Assembly (NCBI GenBank): GCA_947302945.1
Contig: CAMYWZ010000039.1
Coordinates: 1 to 8,176 of the forward strand
Reading direction: 5' to 3'
Source of the DNA: an uncultured Bacillota bacterium
Lineage (GTDB): Bacteria; Bacillota; Clostridia; Peptostreptococcales; Anaerovoracaceae
DNA length: 8,176 bases
The translations under genes and the position numbers were made by a program. The notes under the pieces are model-generated. The model saw only the letters and a list, made by a program, of their open reading frames with translations, did no database searches and was not told the DNA's origin. This document shows, piece after piece, positions 1 through 7,375 of this stretch; position 1 is the stretch's first letter; every line of letters starts with the position of its first letter.

Positions 1-918
1 ATTTGTTGCCAGCCTGCCGGTGATGGTTATATTGCTGCCCACCGTGCTGTTGAGTATTACCGGTACTCTGCCGCCGTCAGTCTCTGCCGTCCATTTGGTG
101 GCTGTCTGCTCCGCGTTCGCGGGAACATAAGCAGACAGAGTGACGGTCTCGCCCTCCGCTATGGTGAGCGTCTTATCGCCGTTTGATATCACGGTGCGCG
201 GGCTGATAACAGTCAGAGCAGAATTCTCCGGACTGATCGCGGTAACATAGACTGTATACCGGCGCTCAACACCACCCACGGACGCTGCCACCGTAACAGC
301 AACGGGCTCATTCGAATAAGCCTCTCTGTTTACAGTGACAGAATTCTCTGAGACATTTGACAAGCTGACGATGCCGGGAGCGCTGCTTTCCCAGGTGACT
401 GAACAGCCTGATCCAAATCCAACCAGGTCCGCGTCCAACACCGCCGAGGCTGTGCCTGAAAGATCGATCGCCGAAGTCACATCGATGCCGTCGCGTTTTA
501 TAGTTACAGACCTTTTCGGCACGACGGTGACAATAATGGTATCGGAAACATAAGCAGCGGGAAGCGAAACTGTTACTGTGCCGGAACCGATGCGCTCTGC
601 CTTTATGTAGTAGGCCTCATTCTGACGATTCGCGCCATGCGCCCCCATCGAGATCCAGTCCGGATCGCTGCCGTCCTTGCTCCATTGCAGATTACTCATG
701 GCCGTGCCGCTCGTAAACCCGCGCCTTTCCGCGAATAAAACGCAGGCCTCACCTTGCTCCAGAACTACATCTCTCGGCGAGATGAATATCTCCGGCTCGC
801 CGTCTGCATAGACGGGGACCGAAGCCATGAGCAGGATCAGGACGATCAGTAATGCGACCGTTTTTCTTTTTACTGCAGAACGATATCCGTTCCGTTCGAG
901 CTTTGATATGCGTACCAT
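1..918 (-). CDS. secreted Ig-like (BIG-type) repeat protein, N-terminal part, cut by window edge
   Basis: This reading frame is open from the ATG at 918 to the window edge, giving 306 codons with no stop. The N-terminus is basic (KRKTV at residues 17-21), followed by a hydrophobic core (ALLIVLILLMASVPV, 22-36) and a VYA/D cleavage site after about residue 38, so it should be exported by the Sec pathway. The rest is beta-rich, low in Cys and rich in V, T and S. It appears to hold about three Ig-like modules (roughly 42-130, 131-225 and 226 to the edge), with the WESSAPGIVSL motif near 165 typical of BIG_2-like strands. An in-frame TAA lies just upstream of the ATG, and no other start preserves the signal peptide. 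The gene therefore overlaps the preceding gene by 49 bases. I see no clear Shine-Dalgarno, so translational coupling is likely. The function is unknown; such proteins are often cell-surface or adhesive. The C-terminus, where an anchor would be, is outside the window. Confidence 0.8.
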   Translation of the reverse strand, partial: MVRISKLERNGYRSAVKRKTVALLIVLILLMASVPVYADGEPEIFISPRDVVLEQGEACVLFAERRGFTSGTAMSNLQWSKDGSDPDWISMGAHGANRQNEAYYIKAERIGSGTVTVSLPAAYVSDTIIVTVVPKRSVTIKRDGIDVTSAIDLSGTASAVLDADLVGFGSGCSVTWESSAPGIVSLSNVSENSVTVNREAYSNEPVAVTVAASVGGVERRYTVYVTAISPENSALTVISPRTVISNGDKTLTIAEGETVTLSAYVPANAEQTATKWTAETDGGRVPVILNSTVGSNITITGRLATN

Positions 919-1814
919 GTGCTGTTCTCGTTAAGACACTCCCTGGCCAGCCCGAGCAGTATCTCCCGGGTCTCGCCTTTTTCGGCGACTTTCTTCTCTG
1001 CGTCCTCGTAGAGGGCTGTCATTCTCCTGTGGTCGTCTATCACGTTGGAGAGCGACATTTTTCCGTAGTAGCTTCCGGCAAAGAGCGTGATGGCGGACAT
1101 TGTGCCCAGCACGACTTTAAAAACCACACGGACTGTTTCGGCGATCCCGGACCCTATGTTCCTGTAGAATGCCAGTTCGAATACGACGGCCAGGAAATAC
1201 GCCGCAAGCGTTACTATCAGCGCTGTTTTTGTGATGGTCGTATCCTTTTTGTTCTTTTTTACGGCTTTGGCCAGAGCCGACTTGTGATAACTCTTCTGAT
1301 CTCTTATCCAGCAGTCCAGTATCGAGCGCTTTTCGTCCCGGCCGACGACCGGTATTTCAGACAGGATGCTGCTGACCCACGGGATGCTTTGTTTTACAGG
1401 CCAGGGCAGCAAGTCGGAAACTCTCTCGTCCAGGCCCGCGTACGTAAGGAAAAACTGCACGCGGAGGGATTCCGCAAGGACCCTGTACTCCAGGTACTTT
1501 CTGTGGCAGTCAAGACGGCCCGCCCTGCGCCGTATCAGGAACAGGAACAGTATCATGACGCCGCAGCCGAGTATGAGCCCGTGGAGCTCTATCTCGTCAT
1601 ACATCAGGAAAGCGAGGGCGAGCAGAGTGCCGATCACGGACAGCGCAAACAGCAGCTTGCGGTGAAGGCCGGAGTTTCTGATGCTGAGCACGTCTGCCGC
1701 GCCGTACAGCTCATCTATCTTAGCCAGAGGCGCGCCTTTGACTCCCTCGATGATATGCGTCAGCGGGATGCTGCATTCTTCTTTTTCTTTGTAAAACTGT
1801 TCTTTTTCCGTCAT
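870..1814 (-). CDS. four-TM protein resembling SLATT / TRPM-SLOG-associated membrane module
   Basis: The product is 314 residues with two hydrophobic hairpins: TM segments near 53-72 and 77-95, and near 198-217 and 229-249. Between them lies a charged, helical, probably cytosolic region containing HRKYLEYRVLAESLRVQFF (104-122) and, at about 169-176, WIRDQKSY. The C-terminal tail has RECLNENSTWYAYQ (291-304). From memory, the HxxYLEYRxLAExLRVQF and ALxENxxW-like signatures recall the membrane part of bacterial TRPM-SLOG proteins and the SLATT (SMODS/SLOG-associating 2TM) effectors, which are proposed to form pores in conflict systems. Here the module stands alone, with no SLOG or nucleotidyltransferase domain attached or next door in the window. 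The ATG lies 8 bases after the flavoprotein stop, with no good Shine-Dalgarno, so it is probably co-translated from the same transcript. The ORF and topology are firm. The family assignment is a recollection without a search, and any effector role is inference. Confidence 0.6.
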   Translation of the reverse strand: MTEKEQFYKEKEECSIPLTHIIEGVKGAPLAKIDELYGAADVLSIRNSGLHRKLLFALSVIGTLLALAFLMYDEIELHGLILGCGVMILFLFLIRRRAGRLDCHRKYLEYRVLAESLRVQFFLTYAGLDERVSDLLPWPVKQSIPWVSSILSEIPVVGRDEKRSILDCWIRDQKSYHKSALAKAVKKNKKDTTITKTALIVTLAAYFLAVVFELAFYRNIGSGIAETVRVVFKVVLGTMSAITLFAGSYYGKMSLSNVIDDHRRMTALYEDAEKKVAEKGETREILLGLARECLNENSTWYAYQSSNGTDIVLQ

Positions 1815-1822
1815 ATCGCGTT

Positions 1823-2446
1823 TCAGCGCGCCATCTCTTTTCCAAGCTCGAATGCCCTGGCAAGCTCGGTCGGAAAGACCGTCTCGCGGCGCTTTTTTCT
1901 GGCTTCGGGATCGAAGCGGTCCCAGTTGAAACGGCTGTAGTCGTTTACCTGAAGGGTCTCGGCGCTGACCAGCGTCTTTGCGGGGCCTATGGACCTCTCA
2001 AAGGACTTGCGGTAGCTCTCGACGAGATCGGTGTAGGTGCCTTCGGGCGCGTTGTGTGTCATGATGAATAAAACAGGGATGCGCCTGGGGTTGCAGGTCC
2101 AGGGATCCTTGCAGTAAGTAAGATACTGGAAAATGAGGCGCTCGTAGATGGCTCTGAATGCCGCGGTGCCGTTCATGAGGTAATTAGGCGTGCCGATGAT
2201 GAGTCCGTCCGCTCCGCGTATGGCCTCGAGCACCGGTGTGAGTCCGTCTTTGCACACGCAGGTGCCGCCGTTGAGTTTGCAGCCGAAGCACGAGACGCAG
2301 CCGGTGTATTTTTCGAGCTTGTAAAGGTCGAAGTACTGTATCTCCGCGCCTTCGGACGCGGCTCCTTCCGCCGCTTTGGAAATGAGAAGGTCAGTGTTCC
2401 AGCCCTTCCTGGGGCTTGCGTTTACTGCCACTATTTTTTTTGCCAT
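1823..2446 (-). CDS. flavodoxin-like NAD(P)H-dependent oxidoreductase, iron-sulfur flavoprotein type
   Basis: The product is 207 residues with a flavodoxin fold. Strand 1, KIVAVNASP (4-12), leads into an FMN-phosphate loop, SPRKGWNT (11-18). A second flavin-contacting segment is GTPNYLMNG (85-93). Between them is a cysteine cluster at 50, 53, 56, 63 and 65 (C-x2-C-x2-C-x6-C-x-C). This fits the compact CX2CX2CX4-7C [4Fe-4S] motif of iron-sulfur flavoproteins, so I expect FMN plus one 4Fe-4S cluster in a cytosolic, oxygen-sensitive electron-transfer protein or quinone/flavin reductase. The family also includes plain NADPH-dependent FMN reductases, and the substrate cannot be told. The ATG at 2446 has an excellent ribosome binding site (GGAGG, 6 bases upstream). 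A promoter with a good -35 and -10 lies just ahead, so the gene can be expressed independently of the transglutaminase operon. The C-terminal tail (about 170-195) is basic. The SLATT-like gene follows after 8 bases. Confidence 0.87.
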   Translation of the reverse strand: MAKKIVAVNASPRKGWNTDLLISKAAEGAASEGAEIQYFDLYKLEKYTGCVSCFGCKLNGGTCVCKDGLTPVLEAIRGADGLIIGTPNYLMNGTAAFRAIYERLIFQYLTYCKDPWTCNPRRIPVLFIMTHNAPEGTYTDLVESYRKSFERSIGPAKTLVSAETLQVNDYSRFNWDRFDPEARKKRRETVFPTELARAFELGKEMAR

Positions 2447-2489
2447 GATGCACCTCCGGAAGCCTCTGAAAAAACCTGTTATCCAATGT

Positions 2490-2503
2490 AATATTATAAT
2501 ATT
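2490..2503. repeat. perfect 14-bp palindrome over the -10 box, possible operator
   Basis: AATATTATAATATT at 2490-2503 is its own reverse complement and covers the whole -10 hexamer (2493-2498) of the flavoprotein promoter. A dimeric repressor bound here would block RNA polymerase. AT-rich palindromes also arise easily around -10 boxes, so a regulatory role is inference. Confidence 0.4.
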
Positions 2504-2521
2504 TCAGATGCTGCGCCGCAA
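2493..2521 (-). promoter_or_regulatory. sigma-70-type promoter for the flavoprotein gene
   Basis: Reading on the minus strand, TTGCGG (2521-2516) and TATAAT (2498-2493) are separated by 17 bases. The -10 lies about 47 bases before the ATG at 2446. The -10 matches the consensus exactly and the -35 matches at four of six positions. This marks the likely start of a second transcription unit downstream of the transglutaminase stop at 2537. I see no intrinsic terminator between that stop and this promoter, so read-through from the upstream operon is also possible. Confidence 0.65.
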
Positions 2522-2536
2522 GTGCATATATGGCTG

Positions 2537-5364
2537 TCAGCGGGATACCTTACTCCCGGAAGATGAAAACAGGTTTTGGACCGCCGCCTTGATATGCCAG
2601 AACGCGTAAGCCACCATGGACGCGGCAAAATTCAGGTACTTTCTGCGGTAAAGAAGCAGAGACCTGGCTTTGGCGACTGAATCGGCTATGGCTTTTATGT
2701 CTTCAGGCTGAGCGCCCTCTCTGGAGTAGCTGATCTTGTTCAGAAGGCGCTGCGTATCATCGCTTATATAGTAATACTTCTTTATGTACCTGTACTGTAT
2801 CTCGGCTTTCTGCTGAATGCTCGGCCTGTTCTTTCCGAGAAGGATGACGATGGCAGCTGCCAGGATGACGACCGCGGCGGCAGCGATCTCCGCGATGGTC
2901 AGGATGGGTGTCTGACCGTCCTGTCTGCCCGGCGTTTCGACTATCGGGAGGCTGTACGGCTCATCCGCGGTGCGAAGGCCCGAAGGCAGAGACTGCCCTT
3001 CCGCAGGCCTTCCCACGCACATCTCGACAAGCTGCCAGGTGCTTCCGTTGAACACCTCCGTCCAGGCATGGGCGTCTTTGGCAGTGATCTCGGCCACGGT
3101 CCCCGCGGGCATCTCTTTCAGGTAGCCGGAAACGAACCTCGCAGGTATGCCGCAGGCCCTGAGAAGCATCGTTCCCGCTGACGCGAAGTGTATGCAGTAG
3201 CCGCTCTTGTCCTGGGTGAGGAACCACATGACGGGGTCTTCGCCCTCCGGGATGGCCTCGATCTGCGTAGTGTAGTTGTAGCTGCCGAGCAGACTGCGCA
3301 CAGCCCTGATAAGAGCCTCCTTATCGGGGTCGTCGGGATCTATGTGGTTCTCCCTGAGGAACTCTTTGAGGTAATAGAGCATCTCTTCCGGGACAGAAGT
3401 GTACTTCGAGAGCGCGTAACTGGTGTAGGCTTCGTTCGCGCCGGCAGCTTCTCCGCCTGCAAACAGCGTGTAATCGTTGTAGGCAGCGCTGCCGGAAAGA
3501 GGCACTATCATCCTGTCGGCGGACATGCTGAAACTCTCCGGCGAGCCTGCGGCAAGGCCCTTAGTACTGATGTCATAAACAGGCGCGTAAATATACCTGG
3601 GCGCGAACAGGTTGAACACCCTGAAGCTTTGAGAGGTGTCCTGCTGTTCTCCCATGGGTTCGGGACTCATGAACGCCCCCTTCGAATAATCACCGAAGCT
3701 CTTGTTTTCCTCGAATTCCGGAGCGAAACGGGTGTCGGACAGTATGGTGAAGCTGCCCTCCTTGTAGACGTATTCTCCGGTGCTGAAGGCCTTGACGTAG
3801 TCGACCTTCACAGCCGTATCGAACACCAGTATAACAGTGTTGTCATCCTGGTCCACGGCAGTCCTGGACACGCTGAACGACTGGCTGTCGTCGTAGGCGC
3901 CGAACATCGACGGAGTGCCCTTCAGATGGCTGATGTCGTAACCGTTGGCAAGCTGGACAGGCCCTTCCGTCTCTTTGACTTCCGTAGTCGTCTCGGGCCC
4001 GAGCCTGATCTCGGAATAGCCCTCGCCTGACAGAACGTCCTCCGGCAGCCTCCACGCTCCGTCCGCGAACACCTCGCAGAAAGCGACAGCGTCATACCGA
4101 AGCACTATTGCCGCTCCGTCATCGTACTCTCTGACGTTGTAGCCGAAGCTGTAGCGCGCAGGGATACCGAGCGCTCTGTAAAGGAAGACCTCGGCTGCGG
4201 CGAAGTGCTTGCTGTACCCGGTCTTGCTGACCTGAAGGAACCACATCACAGGATCCTCGCCATACGGAAGCTCTGGCGGGGTGTAGCTGAAGACGTATTC
4301 AGCGGAAAGCATCTCTCTGACTTTGGCTATCTTGTTTTTGATGTCAGGATCGGCTTTTGTAATACCACGAGTGAGGAGGAAATAATCCAGATCCTCCCTG
4401 AACTCTTCGGGAAGCCCGAGGAATTCCGATTGGGCGTGAGTGCTGTATCCGCCGGACGCGTACTTATAGCTTGCGTCCGGGTCGAAACTGTACTGTACGG
4501 TGGAAGGCTCCTCATAGCGGTAAAGGAAACGGTCCCCGAAACTCAGGACGCCGTCGGTCTTTACAGTAAAGGAACAGTAAGGCACGAGCACCATGGACTG
4601 GCTCTTCAGGAAATCGATGATCACAGCCTTCTGCGGCATTTCCGCCGAGCTTTCCAGAGCCTGTTTGAAGTAGTTTTCAGCAGGGCTTCGCGTACCCGGC
4701 TCGGGCGAAAGATCGTCCCAGATCGAGAAAGAGTCCGACTCGGGATCGTAATCCCCGCAGGAGAAACGGTACAGCCTGCTCAGAGGATATGTGGTCCTGA
4801 TACCGCATATTGGAGTATCATCGTCGCTGGGGAAGGGATCGTTGGTGATCATGTAGTCCGGGATACCGCCTTCGCCGCTTATATGGGCGACATCGCTGGT
4901 GGAAAGACCCGGCTCCCCGCCGCTTGTTTCGGTCTCGAACAGGCCCCACCAGAAGTTTTCAAGCTTTGTATAAAGCGCGGGCTTTTTGATGCCGGCTACC
5001 GCCGGCGCGACAAAGACCGACAGCATGGCGCAGATCATGAATACAGCCAGGACTGCTGCCAAAGCTGCATGGCTGCCGAAAATGCCCCTGCCTATGATGT
5101 GCAGGACGACTGCAGACACGAGCACGATCTGTATCCATCCCGGAGAGGCGTAGAGCGTGTTGGCCAGGAAGAGGCTGACAAATATACGACCACCGACACG
5201 ACAGAGAGCACGGCAAATATTCCCAGGGTGAGCGTTTTGCTCCACGCGTCCCATACGGGAAGGAACTCCAGCGAGAGCATGCCGGAGGTCTGCCATGCCA
5301 TCACGATCTCCGCGGCCAGTATGACTGCGCCTATGACCTTTTTTACGATACCCGCGAGCTTCAT
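2537..5364 (-). CDS. membrane-anchored protein with two tandem transglutaminase-like cores, frameshifted near 5180
   Basis: With one base restored at 5180-5182, this gene encodes about 942 residues. It has four N-terminal TM helices (about 6-23, 43-72, 75-94 and 98-122), a large probably extracytoplasmic region, a TM at about 821-845 and a cytoplasmic tail of about 97 residues. The second core (about 680-790) has the papain-like catalytic pattern: Cys724 in GYCIHFA, His766 in DAHAWTEVF, and Glu781 (WQLVE) where Asp is usual. The first core (about 345-440) repeats the layout at a 339-residue offset but has Ser385 and Val427 in place of Cys and His, so it looks catalytically dead. The start at 5364 forms an ATGA overlap with the DUF58 stop and has a GGGAGG site 8 bases upstream. 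The MoxR/DUF58/transglutaminase gene order supports a TgpA-like family member acting at the cell envelope. The substrate is unknown. Whether the frameshift is a sequencing error or a real mutation cannot be decided here. Confidence 0.85.
5179..5187 (-). other. single-base frameshift site in the transglutaminase gene
   Basis: The frame starting at the coupled ATG (5364) is hydrophobic up to SVVVYL and then becomes TM-unlike. The frame that carries the rest of the protein becomes hydrophobic at FVSLFLANTLY, from 5182 onward. Adding one T to the TTT run (plus-strand AAA at 5180-5182) joins them into a continuous TM helix, SVVVYFVSLFLANTLY. The surrounding bases do not form a classical X-XXY-YYZ slippery heptamer. 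Confidence 0.75.
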
Positions 5365-6221
5365 CCTGCAGTCCTCCCGGGTACCTTTTTCTTCGGAAGA
5401 TAGTCCCCGTAGATCTCGTCAGCCAGCTCATAGAGCTGCGAATCGACCATGATCTCATGGTTCCTGCCTTTGTACGCGGCGACCATGAAAGAACCCTCTT
5501 CCATGTCTATGTTCTTCTTCAGGGTGATCATCTGGGCTATGCGCCCGTCTTCAACGAAATAATTGTAGACCGGGCGTCTGGAATCCGATCCGACCTTGAC
5601 TATGTATTCATCGTGCTTGGCGCTCAGCTGCCTGTGGACGTGGCGGAGGTCGTCGCCTTCCTGAAGAGCCCTGACTTCGAAGATCTCGGAATAGTCGTCG
5701 CCCTTCACGTTGAGCGTTTCCCCGCCTCCGGCAGTATAGCTTATGGTAACGTGCCTGTCCGGGCTGGGGCCTGCGCAGGGGTAGACGTTGATCTTTGCAG
5801 TAAACGCATTGCGCTTTTTGACGCGGAGTATGCCGAAAATGCCGAAGATCTCGACATAGGGAATGGTGAGCTCCACCGTTCCTGTGCGCATGCCGCTGAA
5901 ACTCAGATCGGTCCTGTGATCCGTGAGCCAGCGCTTTTCCAGCCTGTAGCCGCCGCGCTGAAGATTGCGGAGCTCCACCTCAGCCCTCAGCTTTCCGTGA
6001 AAATCCGGGGATATGAGCCTGACCGTGACGTCCAGCGTATCCCCCTCGTGCATGAAGCGTGTCTGAGTATCCACTTCGATATGGATCTCGCTCCTGACCC
6101 ACAGCGTAAACGCGGCAGAGGCAGCGCAGAGCAGCAAAACAAGCCCTATCAGGTAATCCGTAAAACCCGCAGGGCTGCTGAATTTGAGTATGAATAAAAG
6201 CGCAAGCAGTATCAGTATCAT
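5361..6221 (-). CDS. short DUF58-family membrane protein
   Basis: The product is 286 residues. Two N-terminal hydrophobic segments (about 1-16 and 21-41) anchor it in the membrane. A beta-rich region follows (about 45-160), with PYVEIFGIFGILRVKK (121-136) resembling the region where family members carry a D/E-P-F/L-G-L-F motif. The DUF58 signature is at about 183-210: EVRALQEGDDLRHVHRQLSAKHDEYIVKV, given here only as its parts EGDD (188-191), RHVHRQLSAK (193-202) and YIVKV (206-210). The family usually has IHWK where this protein has VHRQ, so the Trp is missing. Family members usually run to about 400 residues with a vWA-like C-terminus, whereas this one ends about 75 residues after the signature. 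The ATGA overlaps at both ends (with MoxR and with the transglutaminase) show that the short end is genuine in this sequence. It is likely a partner of the MoxR ATPase and of the transglutaminase at the membrane. The exact role of the family is poorly defined. Confidence 0.88.
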   Translation of the reverse strand: MILILLALLFILKFSSPAGFTDYLIGLVLLLCAASAAFTLWVRSEIHIEVDTQTRFMHEGDTLDVTVRLISPDFHGKLRAEVELRNLQRGGYRLEKRWLTDHRTDLSFSGMRTGTVELTIPYVEIFGIFGILRVKKRNAFTAKINVYPCAGPSPDRHVTISYTAGGGETLNVKGDDYSEIFEVRALQEGDDLRHVHRQLSAKHDEYIVKVGSDSRRPVYNYFVEDGRIAQMITLKKNIDMEEGSFMVAAYKGRNHEIMVDSQLYELADEIYGDYLPKKKVPGRTAG

Positions 6222-7165
6222 TTTCCGCTGAAGAACCTTGGATGCGGAGTGTCGCTGCTGATGCGCGACAGGATCTGAAGGCGCTTTTGGGAAATAACGG
6301 TCATCTCCTGCTCTTTGGTGGAGATCCTGTGCACGCAGACGTCTGAGAATACCGCGTCTATGTCGTCTGGGATGACGTAGTCCCTGCCGTCAAAGTAGGC
6401 ATTCGCTTTGGCAAGGCGGAGCATGACGAGAACGCCTCTGGGCGAGACGCCTATCTCTATGTCCTTGTGGTTTCTTGTGGCTTTTGCAAGCGACAGCGCA
6501 TAGCGGTAGATCTCCGGAGCGACGAACACTTCGTCTGTCTTCGACCTGCATTCGAGTATATCCTCTATGCCGCAGACAGGGCTGAGGCTGTCCATGGGGT
6601 CCGATTTGGCCCTTGCGCGAAGGAGAGCCAGCTCGTCGGCTTCGTCAGGATATCCGACGCTGAGCGCCATGGAGAACCTGTCGAGCTCTGACTGGGGCAG
6701 GACGCTGACGCCGTAGGCGGCTGAAATGTAGGGGTTCATGGTGGCTATGACCATGAAAGGATCCTCGACCGGCCTTGCGACAGAACCTATAGTAGCCTGT
6801 TTTTCCTGCATGACCTCGAGCAGCGCGGCCTGGCACTTGGAGGACGCCCTGTTGATCTCGTCCGCGAGCAGAAGATTGCTGCCGAAGATCGGGCCGGGAA
6901 CGAACTCCTCGCAGCCCTTGTTCTTGTTATAGGTTATGTAGCCTGTGACGTCGGAAGGCATGATGTCGCTCGTGAACTGTATCCTGCTGGACTTGAGCCC
7001 CATTACTATGGAAATGGCCTTCGCGATGGTGGTTTTGCCTACACCGGGCTTATCTTCAAGGACGACGTGTCCGCCCGTGACCATGCACATGATGATCTTG
7101 CGCATGACGTCGCGCTTACCGCTTACGCATTTTTCGAGTTCGTCAAGAATCTTGTTTATATCCAT
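6218..7165 (-). CDS. MoxR-family AAA+ ATPase
   Basis: The product is 315 residues if it starts at the ATG at 7165. The motifs are Walker A in [11 protein letters not shown] (36-46, Lys44), Walker [11 protein letters not shown] (98-107, Asp102/Glu103), sensor 1 in IATMNP (Asn144), an arginine-finger-like LPQSELDRF (157-164... Arg163) and sensor 2 SPRG (241-244). This is the standard MoxR chaperone-like ATPase of the cytoplasm, thought to help assemble or activate envelope proteins, often with DUF58/vWA partners. I chose 7165 because GGAG lies 7 bases upstream. An in-frame TTG at 7186 would add seven residues that are not typical of the family and has no better ribosome site. It is the first gene of the operon: the stop TGA overlaps the DUF58 ATG. 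The length is usual for the family and all key residues are present, so it should be active. Confidence 0.95.
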   Translation of the reverse strand: MDINKILDELEKCVSGKRDVMRKIIMCMVTGGHVVLEDKPGVGKTTIAKAISIVMGLKSSRIQFTSDIMPSDVTGYITYNKNKGCEEFVPGPIFGSNLLLADEINRASSKCQAALLEVMQEKQATIGSVARPVEDPFMVIATMNPYISAAYGVSVLPQSELDRFSMALSVGYPDEADELALLRARAKSDPMDSLSPVCGIEDILECRSKTDEVFVAPEIYRYALSLAKATRNHKDIEIGVSPRGVLVMLRLAKANAYFDGRDYVIPDDIDAVFSDVCVHRISTKEQEMTVISQKRLQILSRISSDTPHPRFFSGK

Positions 7166-7233
7166 TTCGTTTCTCCGCTCGTGCAAGGATGTTTTTCCTG
7201 CGGGAAAGCGTTTCGGCGCCTGCCCTTCTCGCT

Positions 7234-7239
7234 ATTATA
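7234..7239 (-). promoter_or_regulatory. candidate -10 box for the moxR operon
   Basis: On the minus strand, TATAAT occurs at 7239-7234, about 69 bases before the MoxR ATG. No convincing -35 hexamer stands 16-18 bases upstream (TGGCTT at 7262-7257 is the best for 17), so the promoter may be weak or need an activator. It lies back-to-back with the rpsU promoter in the 210-base intergenic region. Confidence 0.4.
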
Positions 7240-7306
7240 CAACGAAAACGCCTCAAAAGCCACTATAATATGTACGCACGCATTCCGCAAAAAGCTCAAA
7301 AAGTGC

Positions 7307-7335
7307 TTGCAAGGAGCATATGCCATGTGTATAAT
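7307..7335 (+). promoter_or_regulatory. strong sigma-70-type promoter for rpsU
   Basis: TTGCAA (7307-7312) and TATAAT (7330-7335) are separated by 17 bases, close to the ideal housekeeping promoter. The -10 lies about 40 bases before the rpsU ATG, leaving a short leader of roughly 30 bases. The quality of this promoter fits the high expression expected for a ribosomal protein gene. Confidence 0.85.
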
Positions 7336-7358
7336 AGGACTGTTCCGATTTGGACAGG

Positions 7359-7368
7359 AAGGTGGTGA
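7359..7368 (+). promoter_or_regulatory. ribosome binding site of rpsU
   Basis: AAGGTGGTGA, one mismatch from the AAGGAGGTGA anti-16S complement, stands 7 bases before the ATG at 7376 and fixes that start. Confidence 0.85.
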
Positions 7369-7375
7369 GACCGTT

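Noticed and set aside
335..553. Plus-strand 72-codon frame opposite the Ig-like gene
   Set aside because: It is antisense to a continuous 306-codon frame with a clear signal peptide and Ig-like strands.
852..1940. Long plus-strand open frame (362 codons) opposite the 4-TM and flavoprotein genes
   Set aside because: The translation is rich in Gln, Arg and Cys runs without recognisable domains. It crosses the boundary of two well-supported minus-strand genes, so it is an antisense shadow.
2489..2510. PerR-type box (TTATAATnATTATAA) at the flavoprotein promoter
   Set aside because: Only one half (TTATAAT) is present; the opposite half reads TTTCAGA.
3188..4030. Plus-strand open frame (280 codons) opposite the transglutaminase region
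   Set aside because: The composition mirrors the codon bias of the minus strand. No motif or start signal was seen.
5179..5187. Programmed -1 ribosomal frameshift in the transglutaminase gene
   Set aside because: The reading GTA-TAT-TTG does not fit the X-XXY-YYZ slippery pattern and re-pairing would be poor, so a lost base is a simpler explanation.
4205..5452. Long plus-strand open frame (415 codons) opposite the transglutaminase gene
   Set aside because: It has no family resemblance and no ribosome site, and it lies wholly antisense to a domain-bearing gene.
5365..5458. Upstream ATG at 5458 as the start of the transglutaminase protein
   Set aside because: The first ~90 residues from that start are Arg-rich, unlike a membrane N-terminus, and are antiparallel in frame to the DUF58 gene. 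The start at 5364 has a GGGAGG site, an ATGA overlap and TM helices.
7166..7186. TTG at 7186 as the MoxR start
   Set aside because: The ATG at 7165 has GGAG at good spacing and gives the usual family N-terminus.
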